Part shown: positions 9,581 through 18,837 of the stretch, in pieces
Numbering within the stretch: the stretch's first letter is position 1
How the letters are laid out: every line of letters begins with the position of its first letter
NCBI RefSeq assembly: GCF_001591445.1
Contig: NZ_BCUX01000032.1
Location: 1-58,186, forward strand
DNA: 58,186 nt
Origin: Neobacillus drentensis NBRC 102427
GTDB taxonomy: Bacteria > Bacillota > Bacilli > Bacillales > Cytobacillaceae
Direction of reading: 5' to 3'
Position numbers and translations under genes: made by a program
The notes under the pieces: generated by a model
What the model was told of the DNA's origin: nothing
Databases searched by the model: none
Seen by the model: the letters and a program-made list of their open reading frames with translations, nothing else

Positions 9581-12577
9581 TCATTTTCCTAGATACACTA
9601 AATCCTTCAGTTCATCCGTCGACAACTCGGTGATCCAGTTCTCGCTTTGGATAATCTGGTCGTTCAAGAATTGCTTCTTCTCCAGCATCGCGTCGATTTT
9701 TTCCTCAAGCGTCCCCGTGCAAATCATCTTGTGGACATGGACGAAGCGCGATTGGCCGATCCGGTAGGCACGGTCCGTAGCCTGGTTCTCAACGGCCGGA
9801 TTCCACCAGCGGTCGTAGTGGATGACGTGGTTAGCGGCCGTCAGATTCAGCCCCGTTCCGCCCGCTTTCAAGGACAGTAAGAACACTGGGAACTCCTGAT
9901 TCTGGAATCGCTCAATCATCTCATCACGCTTCACTTTCGGAACACTTCCATTCAAGAATGGCACCTCAATGCCAAATTTCTTCTTCAGGGTGCTTTTGAT
10001 CATTTCGCCCATTTCGATATATTGGGTGAAAATCAAACAGCTTTCGCCCTGTTCCAAAACCGCGTCGATCAATTCGACCAGTTTCTCCAACTTATTTGAA
10101 CGTTCAAGCAACTGGCGACTGGCTGATTTTTCCTTCAGATAAAGAGCCGGGTGGTTGCACAACTGCTTCAAACGGCTAAGCAATTGCAAAATTAGCCCCT
10201 TACGCTCAAAGCCGGAAAGTTTTTCAATTTCTGCAAATGTATCATGGATGAGCTGCTCATACAATGAGGCCTGTTCAGCGGTGAGCGGGCAATATTCCTT
10301 TTGCTCAAGCTTATCAGGGAGGTTGAGGGCAACCTCTTCATCCTTTTTCGTGCGGCGCAGTAGAAACGGGCGGATTAACGATTGAAGCTGCTGCACCTTG
10401 TCTTTCTTCTCATCTTTTTCAATCGGAATCACGAACTTTTTCTGGAATTGTCCCAAGCTGCCGAGATAGCCATGATTGGTAAAATCAAAAATCGACCACA
10501 GCTCCGATAAGCGGTTTTCCATCGGCGTTCCCGTCAGAGCGATGTGATGTCGGCCGCGCAGTTTTCTAACCGCCTTCGATTGCTTCGTTTGCGCATTCTT
10601 AATATTCTGCGCCTCATCAATCGCGATCGAGCTCCATATCAGCGACTCAAACTCCGCAAGGTCAATGTGGCTGAGCCCGTACGAAGTCAAAACAATATCC
10701 GCATCCTTGGCCATGGAGGCAAAAGCTTCCTCTTTCAGGCGATTCGAGCCATAATGCAAATACACCTTCAGCTCCGGTGCAAAACGCTCCAGCTCCTTCT
10801 GCCAGTTTCCAAGCACTGAAGTCGGGCAAATAATCAGCGCCGCCTTCGTCGGAACCTTTCCGGCAGGGTTGGCGTCCTCATCCTTTTTGGAGCGCTTTTT
10901 CGTTACAATTTCGGTGTCAGGCACCACAGGTTTCATGTCAGCACTTTTGGTGTCAGGCACCACAGTCAATTCATCGCCGACGACTTCTTTCACTTTCAAT
11001 AGATAGGAGATTAGCTGGACGGTTTTCCCGAGACCCATGTCATCGGCGAGGCAGGCGCCAAATCCGTATTGGCGCAAGAACCAGAGCCAACTCATCCCAA
11101 GCTGCTGGTAAGGGCGAAGCTCACCTTGCAGTCCTTGCGGCACGTCCTCGAGCGGAATTTCGTGCACTTCCGACAGCTGCTTGATCATTTGCTTCCATTG
11201 CCGGTTCAACTCAATTTGAATTTTCGCAAATGCCATCGGATTTTCCAGCTCATCCTCAGTCGCATCCTCCTCAATTAACTCCTGCTCGAGCAAATCGCGG
11301 ACGTGCAAGCCTTCTTTTTCTGCACGTTTCATCATATCTTGAATCTGTCGAATAAACTGCGGATCCAGCTTCACCCAGCGGCCGCGAATGAACACAAGCC
11401 GTCTTTTTTCCTCAACAAGTTTCCCAAATTCATCTTCGGAAAAGTCGACACCATTCATCGAAAAGCGCCAGTTAAAGTCAAGCATCGCCTGGAGCCCGAC
11501 GAAGGATGGGCGATGACTCGAAGTGCCCTTCAGCGACGCCTTCACCTTCAAATTGGCATTTTTCATCGCCTGCCACCAAGAAGGAAGGAGGATTTCAACA
11601 TCTAAGGCAACCAAGGTTTCACTCGCCTCTGTCAAAAACATCCACGCTTCTTCCTCACTAAGATGCGTCTTGAAGGAACCCTCCTCGCCCAACCACGGAA
11701 TCAATCGTACCCAGCGCTCGCGCTCACGGTCGGCTTTTTCCAAAAAGGGACGCCACTTCGCCGGTATCTTGGCGGAGCCATCCACATCATGAACCTCATC
11801 GACATTTTTCTTTCCTCGTAAAAATAAATCCAAGCTCCACGCGCCTTCGCCATCAAGCGGCTCATCGAGACGGAGCCCGATCGTAAATGGCGTGTCACTT
11901 TCTTTAATCCCGACCCATTCCAGCCAGCTTTCCTCATCAAAATAGCGTGCGAGTTCGCCGCCCGAAATATTTTGTTTGCGGAGTAAATCGAGCTTCGGCC
12001 CGAACAGCTCCTTCATCGCTGCATTCCGCGTGAGGTAGCCATCGAGGGCCTCGTTGTAGAGGTCGGAGATATAAGTCTTGGTCGTCCCTAGGTTTTGGTC
12101 TCCGAGCTCGTCATTTGGGGCTTCGCGGGGTTCTTCGGAGTCCTCAATCTGTTGTTCCCAAAACGAGGGGTCAAACTCTTCCTTCACGCGCTCTGGAAGC
12201 TTCCAACGGAAATCACCATGCTCCCAAACTGAAAAGTCAGGCAGCCAATCTTTTTCTAAAATACCTTCAAAAAGTGAATGGGCGGCCGCTAGGCAAATCT
12301 CAGATTGCTCATTCCAATCCCATTCGATATAGCGGTTAAACGACTCCTTGGCAAAAAGCGAAACGAGATGCCAGCCGCTCAGCACCACACCTTCCACGCC
12401 GTTTGCGGTCTCCGTTTCAAGGAGCGTGCCAAAGAAGCTTTCTTCATGACTGCTGAAAACGAGATTCTTCCACTGAAACGGGTTCATCGTCCGTCCTTTT
12501 TCATCCTCAGCCGTAAGAAGGAAGCGGCCGTCCCCTAATTTAGTTGTCATCAACTTCATAAACCTTGTTTTAAGCAT
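9581..12577 (-). CDS. ywqA: SNF2-family DNA-dependent ATPase (YwqA-like)
   Basis: This protein of about 998 aa has the bacterial SNF2 layout. An N-terminal SNF2-associated region comes first. The ATPase core follows, with DDMGLGKT (about 511), DEAQN (about 653) and TGTPMENR. The second RecA lobe has GGTGLNLTAAN (about 909) and DRAYRIGQ. It is predicted to translocate on double-stranded DNA or remodel protein-DNA complexes. The ATG at 12577 is chosen because AAAGGAG lies 11 nt upstream; a TTG 12 codons earlier has no ribosome binding site. It is longer than YwqA of B. subtilis (about 920 aa as recalled). Part of the extra length is a VVPDT-repeat linker at about residues 539-555. As in B. subtilis it is next to the SWIM zinc-finger gene, suggesting a shared role. 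Confidence 0.9.
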   Translation of the reverse strand: MLKTRFMKLMTTKLGDGRFLLTAEDEKGRTMNPFQWKNLVFSSHEESFFGTLLETETANGVEGVVLSGWHLVSLFAKESFNRYIEWDWNEQSEICLAAAHSLFEGILEKDWLPDFSVWEHGDFRWKLPERVKEEFDPSFWEQQIEDSEEPREAPNDELGDQNLGTTKTYISDLYNEALDGYLTRNAAMKELFGPKLDLLRKQNISGGELARYFDEESWLEWVGIKESDTPFTIGLRLDEPLDGEGAWSLDLFLRGKKNVDEVHDVDGSAKIPAKWRPFLEKADRERERWVRLIPWLGEEGSFKTHLSEEEAWMFLTEASETLVALDVEILLPSWWQAMKNANLKVKASLKGTSSHRPSFVGLQAMLDFNWRFSMNGVDFSEDEFGKLVEEKRRLVFIRGRWVKLDPQFIRQIQDMMKRAEKEGLHVRDLLEQELIEEDATEDELENPMAFAKIQIELNRQWKQMIKQLSEVHEIPLEDVPQGLQGELRPYQQLGMSWLWFLRQYGFGACLADDMGLGKTVQLISYLLKVKEVVGDELTVVPDTKSADMKPVVPDTEIVTKKRSKKDEDANPAGKVPTKAALIICPTSVLGNWQKELERFAPELKVYLHYGSNRLKEEAFASMAKDADIVLTSYGLSHIDLAEFESLIWSSIAIDEAQNIKNAQTKQSKAVRKLRGRHHIALTGTPMENRLSELWSIFDFTNHGYLGSLGQFQKKFVIPIEKDEKKDKVQQLQSLIRPFLLRRTKKDEEVALNLPDKLEQKEYCPLTAEQASLYEQLIHDTFAEIEKLSGFERKGLILQLLSRLKQLCNHPALYLKEKSASRQLLERSNKLEKLVELIDAVLEQGESCLIFTQYIEMGEMIKSTLKKKFGIEVPFLNGSVPKVKRDEMIERFQNQEFPVFLLSLKAGGTGLNLTAANHVIHYDRWWNPAVENQATDRAYRIGQSRFVHVHKMICTGTLEEKIDAMLEKKQFLNDQIIQSENWITELSTDELKDLVYLGK
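10913..10961 (-). repeat. in-frame minisatellite with GGTGTCAGGCACC palindrome
   Basis: Two identical copies of GGTGTCAGGCACC (10913-10925 and 10949-10961) lie 36 bp apart inside the SNF2 gene and encode VVPDT twice. A third copy in inverted form, GGTGCCTGACACC, is at 12750-12762 in the upstream intergenic region. The word is a near-palindrome (GGTG/CACC arms). The coding copies fall in a linker between the ATPase motif I segment and the next conserved block. Confidence 0.8.
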
Positions 12578-12636
12578 CGATACAAAAACTCCTTTGCTGG
12601 GGAGAGAACACAATAGGCTAAAAACTAGCTGGTAAT

Positions 12637-12762
12637 TTCCAATAAATGTCTAATTGTACAAAACCCCTTTAAAAATGAACAAAAGTCCCCTAAAATTGCA
12701 CAAAACCTTATAAAAAATGAACAAAACTGTTCCATAAATGTCCACGACCGGTGCCTGACACC
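12637..12762. repeat. 21-bp-period array (GNACAAAA) upstream of ywqA
   Basis: GNACAAAA begins at 12656, 12677, 12698 and 12719, exactly 21 bp apart. A degenerate fifth unit at 12740 runs into the inverted GGTGCCTGACACC copy. The open frame across it on the minus strand gives a 7-residue repeat (FIFYKVL, CNFRGLL, FIFKGVL). This is a product of the period, not a credible gene. Confidence 0.75.
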
Positions 12763-12844
12763 ATAAATAACGCCATAGAGAAACCATCATGACACTATGA
12801 ATATCACCAAAATGGCATATAAATGATAAAATAATTGCCTCCAT

Positions 12845-12900
12845 AAAAATCCATATCCTCTATTATACCCAAAAATTTGCGGTTAGAGGAGGGCGATGCC
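12845..12900 (-). promoter_or_regulatory. duplicate of the ywqB promoter and start region
   Basis: On the minus strand this stretch closely repeats the upstream region and first codons of the SWIM gene (15240-15295). Both contain GGGTATAATAGAGGATATGG followed by ATTTTT. The frame from its ATG (12854) starts MDFYGG, against MDFFEG in the SWIM gene, and then stops. It contains a perfect TATAAT (12862-12867) and may serve as a promoter for the SNF2 gene. The remaining stretch to 13156 holds no gene that I recognise. Confidence 0.6.
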
Positions 12901-13156
12901 TGAATTATCCCGAAACCAGAATGATTGATAGTAAAAAGGGAAACATTTAAGTGATTCCGGGACCAACCCAAAGTCTTTTTCTATCATAATAGTCAAACTG
13001 ACACTCAAGTTGATAATGTACCAACAATCAAACAAAAAAGCCCTCTGAAATCCAGACGAGCTTAATTTAAGATAAATAACATAGGAATCATTTTCATTAA
13101 CAGCCCCGGTTAAATACGGTGCTTATTTTCTTTCCCCTGGTCTAGGCAAAAGGTAT

Positions 13157-13450
13157 CTATGGTCTAAATGATAACCCATCTTCCTCCAAAGCCTTCCGAA
13201 GTTTGGGCAAAGAACCAGGGCCCATCCCGTGAAATTGCAAAATCTCTTTCTCGGAATAATTGGATAGCTGTTGCAAAGTGGTTACCCCATTGTTTTCCAA
13301 TGCCCGTCTCGCTGGGGCTGAGAGTACGGATAGAAATCCATGCTCAGGCTTGCGTTCTTGTTCACAAGTGGGACAGGTTGGGCAGTCGCTGCTTTTATAA
13401 TATGTGTGTCCATTGTTGCAAGTCCTTAACTTTTTTTCAGAAGTAGTCAT
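13157..13450 (-). CDS. small zinc-ribbon plus alpha-CTD-like HhH protein
   Basis: This 97-aa protein starts at an ATG with a near-perfect AAAGGAGG site; a longer frame extends upstream but has no ribosome binding site. The N-terminus carries a probable zinc ribbon (CNNGH, then CPTCPTCEQ at about residues 11-34). The C-terminal 60 residues resemble the helix-hairpin-helix fold of the RNA polymerase alpha C-terminal domain (LSNYSEKEILQFHGMGPGS then LPKLRKAL). Such proteins are usually annotated as alpha-CTD domain proteins and probably bind nucleic acid or protein. No partner is known to me. The gene is co-oriented with, and downstream of, the SWIM gene, from which a terminator separates it. 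Confidence 0.8.
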   Translation of the reverse strand: MTTSEKKLRTCNNGHTYYKSSDCPTCPTCEQERKPEHGFLSVLSAPARRALENNGVTTLQQLSNYSEKEILQFHGMGPGSLPKLRKALEEDGLSFRP

Positions 13451-13547
13451 TGAAAAAACCTCCTTTTGTAATGAAATTATCTGTGGAGCCTTCACAAATT
13501 GCAATAGTAAAGAAAAAGCGCTGCCCGTAAGAATTGATGCAAAAAAA

Positions 13548-13583
13548 CAAAAATAAAAGGTGCCTAAACCACCAGCACCTTCA
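13548..13583 (-). terminator. terminator of ywqB
   Basis: On the minus strand AAGGTGC pairs with GCACCTT across an 11-nt loop and is followed by TTTATTTTTG. It lies immediately after the SWIM-gene stop codon. Confidence 0.8.
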
Positions 13584-13589
13584 AAGCCA

Positions 13590-15248
13590 TCAACCCTCAA
13601 TCAACTTACTCCGCTTGCACTCCTCATGAAACGCCCGCAGCCGCTTCGTCCGCTCCATCAACGTGTCCAAGAAATACTCCCAATCGTCAACCCGTTTCAG
13701 CTTCTTATACAGCGTCCGTAGTTTCTTCAAATGGCGCACCGCCAACCGGTAGCTCGCTCGGTTCTTTTGATCAATTTCCTTCTGCGCCGTCTGATGCAGC
13801 ATCCCGAGCAGCACCTCAGGCTGCTCCTTCTCAATCAGCTTCAACCGGTCCTTCGGCAGCTCATAATAATCCAAGCCGACAAACGCCTGGAGCTCGCCCC
13901 AGCGGTCATACTGCTTCCGCTCAAACAACACATACTCGTAATCGCTAAAGCTATAAGGCAGCATCGAAAGCATCGCCCGCTCATACAAATCGACCCTGTC
14001 ACTCTCCGTACAATAAGGTGCCACCGTCCGCAGCGCATTCCGCACAAACGTCGCACAGCTATGATAACCGCCGAGCCACTCCAAATACCCCTTCACTTTT
14101 TGCAAAAACAACTCAACGACCGGGCCGACGCGCTTCCACGCCTTCAGTCCCGACAAATACTCAATCCAATACACCAAATAGGGCGCAATCTCCTCATCAT
14201 TAAACGGACCCGTCAGCTTCAACGCCGCCTCATCATCCCCAAGCAAGAAATTCAAATGAATCCCAGCCAAGAGCAGCGGCGCAGGGCTCTCCCAATCCTG
14301 CAGCGACTTCAGCCGCGTCTGAATCTTCACCAGTTCTTCCTCACGCCACGCCTTCTTTTTGAAAAAATGAATCCACAACAGCCGGTACAAGAAAATCCGC
14401 TCATACGCTAGCCCCTGCGTACACGTCAGCAGCTCAAACGTATCCTCGCGCAATTTTTCGACAAATTCATCAAAATCAAACGGCAGCGACTGCACGCCAA
14501 TTTTCAGCGAGAGCTCCTCGGCATCATCCATTAAGTTATGGAACAAATGCAAATAAGCCCGCTTCACCATATCCTCCTCATGGCCGAGGTCATCACTCAG
14601 CCGCGCCAGCTTCCGGAATGACACGACAATCCCAACCAGTTCATACAGCAAGCGCCACTCCTGCTCGACCGGCGCGCTCGCATGAATCCGGCGTTCATAA
14701 ATCCCGAACAGCTCTGGAATCACATACGGACTCGTGTACTTCTTCGTCGCCAAGAGCGTATCAAAGCTCACCTCAAATGAATGAACCCAGCGGCCATAAT
14801 CCGGCTTCGACACCCCATTCTCCTTAATCAAATCCTTCGCCGTCTGCAGCCCCCAACCAGAAATCGACTTCGACTCTCGCATCGGCTCCCGCCAATCCGT
14901 CACCCAATCAGCCACACTGCGGACCCGAGCATACGCACCAAAAAACACCGCCATCTGATGACGGCAAAATCCCTCCGTCGGGCACGAACACTCACTCTGC
15001 GACAAAAACTCAAAATTCAACTTCACATAACACGGAGTCACATCCTGGACCGTCGCCGTAATTTGCTCATTCCATATCTGTATCTGCTTCACCAGCCCTT
15101 GCCGGTACAACATCAAACCCTTCTGAACCAGCCGTGCATTCTCCGTCACCGTCGGGTGCAGCAGCTCCCGCACCTGATCCCCAAAAAGCTCAATCCGTTC
15201 ACTCGCAGGCGTCAACTCCAAAGCCACAACCCCCTCAAAAAAATCCAT
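13590..15248 (-). CDS. ywqB: SWIM zinc-finger protein (YwqB-like)
   Basis: This 552-aa protein has a SWIM-type zinc-binding motif near the N-terminus (CSCPTEGFCRHQ, about residues 84-99; CxC...CxH). The rest is a long helical region. SWIM domains are found in DNA-associated proteins and often work with SNF2-type ATPases, matching the ywqA neighbour. The start MDFFEG at 15248 is preferred to a TTG 18 codons earlier. A perfect TATAAT lies just 7 nt upstream of this ATG, so the message may be nearly leaderless. The region has higher GC and many long antisense frames, which I regard as shadows. Confidence 0.85.
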   Translation of the reverse strand: MDFFEGVVALELTPASERIELFGDQVRELLHPTVTENARLVQKGLMLYRQGLVKQIQIWNEQITATVQDVTPCYVKLNFEFLSQSECSCPTEGFCRHQMAVFFGAYARVRSVADWVTDWREPMRESKSISGWGLQTAKDLIKENGVSKPDYGRWVHSFEVSFDTLLATKKYTSPYVIPELFGIYERRIHASAPVEQEWRLLYELVGIVVSFRKLARLSDDLGHEEDMVKRAYLHLFHNLMDDAEELSLKIGVQSLPFDFDEFVEKLREDTFELLTCTQGLAYERIFLYRLLWIHFFKKKAWREEELVKIQTRLKSLQDWESPAPLLLAGIHLNFLLGDDEAALKLTGPFNDEEIAPYLVYWIEYLSGLKAWKRVGPVVELFLQKVKGYLEWLGGYHSCATFVRNALRTVAPYCTESDRVDLYERAMLSMLPYSFSDYEYVLFERKQYDRWGELQAFVGLDYYELPKDRLKLIEKEQPEVLLGMLHQTAQKEIDQKNRASYRLAVRHLKKLRTLYKKLKRVDDWEYFLDTLMERTKRLRAFHEECKRSKLIEG

Positions 15249-15292
15249 ATCCTCTATTATACCCAAAAACCCTTCATTAGAGGAAGGTAAGC
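15246..15292 (-). promoter_or_regulatory. ywqB promoter with TATAAT next to the start codon
   Basis: TATAAT at 15256-15261 (minus strand) ends 7 nt before the ATG, leaving almost no leader. The same arrangement is duplicated at 12845-12900. No clear -35 box is visible at 17 bp; CTCTAA is the conserved word there. Confidence 0.5.
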
Positions 15293-15556
15293 CTACAACC
15301 AAAGCACTTTTTTGAAAAATGAACCTGATTTGGTCCTCGCAACCAAACCAACGTAAGGAAATATCGAGTATACCCTAAATAGTTTGCTCTTCATCAAACC
15401 AAGACACCAGAAAAGATTTTTTTATATCATTTTAATGATACAAACCTAAAGAACCTCCGAAGGAGCAGACAAAGAGGAAGTACAGGGAAAATAGATTGTT
15501 AACTAAATATCAAACTATTATAATGAAATAGAAAAAATAGACAGGGTGGGGAAAAT

Positions 15557-17542
15557 ATGGGAGTAATAAAGAAAACAAGTAAAATACTATTACTTTGTTC
15601 AGTGGCAATATTATTTGCTATTTTACTAGTGCCAAAAGAGTATAGCGCAGAAGGAACAATAACGTATTTAGATGAAATGGAACCTATAGAAAAGGGTGGC
15701 AACTTTTTCAAGAATCAGTGGTATTACCAATGGAAGTATCAAGCATTCGAAGATCTTGATGGCAATATAATAGATAGGGGAATTTCCTTTTATACCAGCT
15801 CCAGCTACGCCGCCCCCTTTGCTGTTTATAACATTAAAGGGATGAATTATTCCAGCTTCGAGACACAAGTATCCATTGATAAAAAATGGATAGAAGGGGA
15901 CCTTGGAAAAACAGCAGTCGCCATTTTTGCCGATGACCACCTGCTCTTGGAACGACAAGTGTCCTTAAAGAGTGGAGTAATGAATATACATCTCAACCTG
16001 CCAGAGGGTGCTAGTAAGCTAAAAATTGTTGTTCGACAATTTATAGGGGCAAAGGGAGTATACGGAATTATTTTTGGTAACGCCCGCCTATCAACAGGAG
16101 CCTCGCAGACAATCTTAGATGATGAAATGAGCTTAAACACGCTGGGTGCTTTTCAATCCACAGCCTATATTAATAAGGACCATTGGGATTCACAACCATT
16201 TCAAGACAAAAATGAAAATATAGTTACTACAGGAATTGGCCTTTATGGGGACAATTCTGCCACCGCACAGTATCAAATAGATCAGTTTGCCTATAACGTC
16301 TTCGAAACCAAGCTTTCACTCGATCCCAATTGGACAAAGGGTGACTATGGAAAAACGGCGGTAGGCATCTACGCAGATGACTATAAACTCTATGAAAAGC
16401 AACTGACAAAAGATACACCAATCCAATCACTTAAATTAAGAATTCCAAAAGGGTCTAAAACACTTTTTTTAGTTACCAAAAGTATCTCAGGAGCACAAGG
16501 TACGCATCGGGTTATTTTTATCAATCCTGTACTGAAAAAAACAAAGGATGCACCATTTGTCGTTACAAGGAACAGTAGCGTGACAACCGTTGGCGCATAT
16601 GAAACCAGTGGGTACTACGGGCAAAATCTTTGGTCATATTGGTTGGCGACTAAACCGACATTTCAATACATAAATGGTGATTTAGTAACCTCTGGCGTGG
16701 GATTCAATGGAGATGGATCTTATGCTGCCTATAATATTTCTGAAATGAACTTTAATACCTTCACAGCTAACCTATCTCTGGATTCCAAATGGGTGACAGG
16801 TGATTACGGAAAATCAGCCATTTTCTTTTACGCTAACAACAAGCTAATCTATTCTCAGGCGGTCACTAAAGGAACGGGAGTGAAGCCATTATTCCTACGT
16901 TTGCCAAGTAATACGACTAGTTTTAAAGTGCTCATCAAACAAACAAAGGGTGCGTTAGGAACTCACGGTGTCGTCTTAGGCAATGCGCAATTTAAATATT
17001 ATTCATACACACCAAATTTAAAAACAACTCAATTAAAAGCCATCAACAACACGGGTAAAAAAGACGTTGTTACCATTTCGAAGGTCTTAAGAGGGGACAT
17101 CATCAAAATTTATAATAGTTCAGGAAAATTATTAGCGTCTCCAAAAGCGACGGGTTCAACAGTAACAGTTTATCTGCCGCAAATCGGCCCGAAAAGCGGC
17201 CAGCTCTATATTGCTGCCAAACGAGGCACGTATTTGGACAGCGCAAAAACAGCCGTAAGCTTTGGCGGCGAAAAAACACCAACATCCAAGCTGAAAAAGG
17301 TAATCATCAAAAACAACAAGAAAAAGTCCGATACCATCACTGTGAGCGGCTTGCAAAAATACGATACGGTTTATGTCTATAACACAAGAGGTACAAGCAT
17401 TGTCACCAAACAAGCCAGCGCCTCAACTACAACGATCTATGTCAAACAACTAGGCACGAAAAAGAGTTACGTCTATCTAGCAGTAAGAGGCCTAGGAATG
17501 ACAATAAGTTCCAAAGTTAAAGTCAGTTTTAAAAGCGAGTAA
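15557..17542 (+). CDS. secreted protein with three NPCBM-like modules
   Basis: This 661-aa protein has a signal peptide (about 1-32). Three repeated modules of about 150 aa follow (about 33-180, 188-335, 345-490). Each contains GISFYTSSSYAA/GVGFNGDGSYAA-type turns, a V/YNI...FxT/SLDxxWxxGDYGKTAV core and an FxVLIKxxxGAxGTHGVxxGNA end. This pattern resembles the NPCBM carbohydrate-binding fold. The C-terminal 170 aa hold two smaller repeats (NNTGKKDVVTI and NNKKKSDTITV). It probably binds cell-wall or extracellular polysaccharide; no catalytic motif is visible. Ribosome binding site AGGGTGGGG precedes the ATG. The stretch 15303-15556 upstream shows no gene. Confidence 0.75.
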   Translation: MGVIKKTSKILLLCSVAILFAILLVPKEYSAEGTITYLDEMEPIEKGGNFFKNQWYYQWKYQAFEDLDGNIIDRGISFYTSSSYAAPFAVYNIKGMNYSSFETQVSIDKKWIEGDLGKTAVAIFADDHLLLERQVSLKSGVMNIHLNLPEGASKLKIVVRQFIGAKGVYGIIFGNARLSTGASQTILDDEMSLNTLGAFQSTAYINKDHWDSQPFQDKNENIVTTGIGLYGDNSATAQYQIDQFAYNVFETKLSLDPNWTKGDYGKTAVGIYADDYKLYEKQLTKDTPIQSLKLRIPKGSKTLFLVTKSISGAQGTHRVIFINPVLKKTKDAPFVVTRNSSVTTVGAYETSGYYGQNLWSYWLATKPTFQYINGDLVTSGVGFNGDGSYAAYNISEMNFNTFTANLSLDSKWVTGDYGKSAIFFYANNKLIYSQAVTKGTGVKPLFLRLPSNTTSFKVLIKQTKGALGTHGVVLGNAQFKYYSYTPNLKTTQLKAINNTGKKDVVTISKVLRGDIIKIYNSSGKLLASPKATGSTVTVYLPQIGPKSGQLYIAAKRGTYLDSAKTAVSFGGEKTPTSKLKKVIIKNNKKKSDTITVSGLQKYDTVYVYNTRGTSIVTKQASASTTTIYVKQLGTKKSYVYLAVRGLGMTISSKVKVSFKSE

Positions 17543-17564
17543 TAGTAAGACTCAAAACTAAAAT

Positions 17565-17594
17565 GCCAACCCCCATGGGGTTGGCTTAATTTTC
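17565..17594 (+). terminator. Rho-independent terminator
   Basis: GCCAACCCC pairs with GGGGTTGGC, followed by TTAATTTTCGTTTT. Confidence 0.85.
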
Positions 17595-17730
17595 GTTTTC
17601 ACTATGAAAAATAGTACTTTAAAATAGACCACCCTCAATAATTTGGGAGAGGGTTCATTAGGGCAAATAAGGAATCCTTCAATGCCGCTTAATAGGATGT
17701 GTTCTTTGTTAAACTACTCATAAATCAAAA

Positions 17731-18561
17731 CTATTTCAATTTAATAGTTTTATACTTGCCGCCGGACCAGCCAACACCTGATGACACCTCAAGACTGTAA
17801 CTCTTTACATCTGTCGGCAGTTCAAATACGATCTTCCCTTTTCTACTTAGCCCTGGATTGACGTCCTCTAAGAATAGGTTACTATCACCGAGCAGCATCA
17901 TAATATCGCCATCAACCATCGGCTCATACTCCCTATCCTTGCTATCCTTAATTAGAAACAAGCTGCTGTCAACCATACGAGCCTCTTTATCCAAATTCAT
18001 AACTGTAAAATCAATGATAGCAAATTTACCTTGTGTTTCTTTATTTTTTATAAACTGATTATCACTTTTGATCACACGATCTTCCTTAATAGAAGTGATC
18101 ACATACTCAAAATCGCCGACCTTAAACTTGTTGCCAACTTTATAGGTGGCTTTTTTGGCTGCATCAGCTTTCTTTTTTTCTTCGGCTTTCTTGGTAGCGG
18201 CATCTGCTTTAGCTTTTTCTTCGGCCTTCTTCTTGGAGTCGGCATCCGCTTTAGCTTTTTCTTCAGCCTTTTTCTTCACTTCAGCATCGGGCTTTGCTTC
18301 GGCTTCCTTATCCTTGTCGACTTGTTTGTCTTCACTTGAAGAACTGCTGGCCACTTGCGAATCTACTTTTTTCGAAGCGGTTTGATCTTCGGGACTAACA
18401 ATGATTGAAATAATTGCTAAAACGACCGTCAATAAGAACGAGATTCCCGTCCATTTAAACCTTTTTTTAGCCGTCCCATTCCGTTTGATTAAACCAACAA
18501 ACGCCAAAATTAATAGGACAAATGTAACTAATGATAGAATTGCACCGATATTGTCTAACAA
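17731..18561 (-). CDS. DUF4352 membrane-anchored protein
   Basis: This 276-aa protein has two N-terminal membrane helices (about 8-24 and 36-56). A long charged linker (about 70-145) is built from repeats of KKAEEKAKADA type. The C-terminal domain (about 148-276) has the DUF4352/telokin-like beta-sandwich pattern (VGDFEYVITSIKED, then GKFAIIDFTVMN). DUF4352 domains are extracytoplasmic and common on firmicute surface proteins; function is unknown. The lysine-alanine linker may span the wall. It is a single-gene unit convergent with the NPCBM-like gene. Confidence 0.8.
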   Translation of the reverse strand: MLDNIGAILSLVTFVLLILAFVGLIKRNGTAKKRFKWTGISFLLTVVLAIISIIVSPEDQTASKKVDSQVASSSSSEDKQVDKDKEAEAKPDAEVKKKAEEKAKADADSKKKAEEKAKADAATKKAEEKKKADAAKKATYKVGNKFKVGDFEYVITSIKEDRVIKSDNQFIKNKETQGKFAIIDFTVMNLDKEARMVDSSLFLIKDSKDREYEPMVDGDIMMLLGDSNLFLEDVNPGLSRKGKIVFELPTDVKSYSLEVSSGVGWSGGKYKTIKLK

Positions 18562-18693
18562 AAAAACTCCCCCTATTTTCTTTATATATGGAAAATTATA
18601 TCATAAAAACATAATAATGGTATATTCTAATTAAATTGACCTATTCCTAATGGTCTATAAGGTGGGTTGTCTTTTTAATCGAAGGGGAAATAA

Positions 18694-18837
18694 ATAGAGT
18701 TTGATGGCTTGTACAAGGCTTCTTTATTCAAAGAGCAATCCGATCCGCTGAAGACCAGTCACATTAAGGTCACCAATAATAAAGGAAAAAGCGACATCAT
18801 CAAGGTCACTGGACTGCAAAAATCTCAAAAAAAGTAA
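18694..18837 (+). pseudogene. decayed C-terminal repeat of an NPCBM-like protein
   Basis: An open stretch without a start codon encodes SHIKVTNNKGKSDIIKVTGL before a stop. This matches the C-terminal repeat of the 661-aa protein (KVIIKNNKKKSDTITVSGL). It lies 1.2 kb downstream of that gene, beyond the DUF4352 gene. It is best read as the remnant of a second copy. Confidence 0.65.

Noticed and set aside
12650..12844. 64-aa minus-strand frame upstream of the SNF2 gene
   Set aside because: It consists of the decayed ywqB start plus the 21-bp array; the peptide is a repeat artefact.
13731..15290. Long plus-strand frames opposite ywqB (up to 226 aa)
   Set aside because: They are arginine/proline-rich, lack ribosome binding sites and lie antisense to a gene with a clear SWIM motif.
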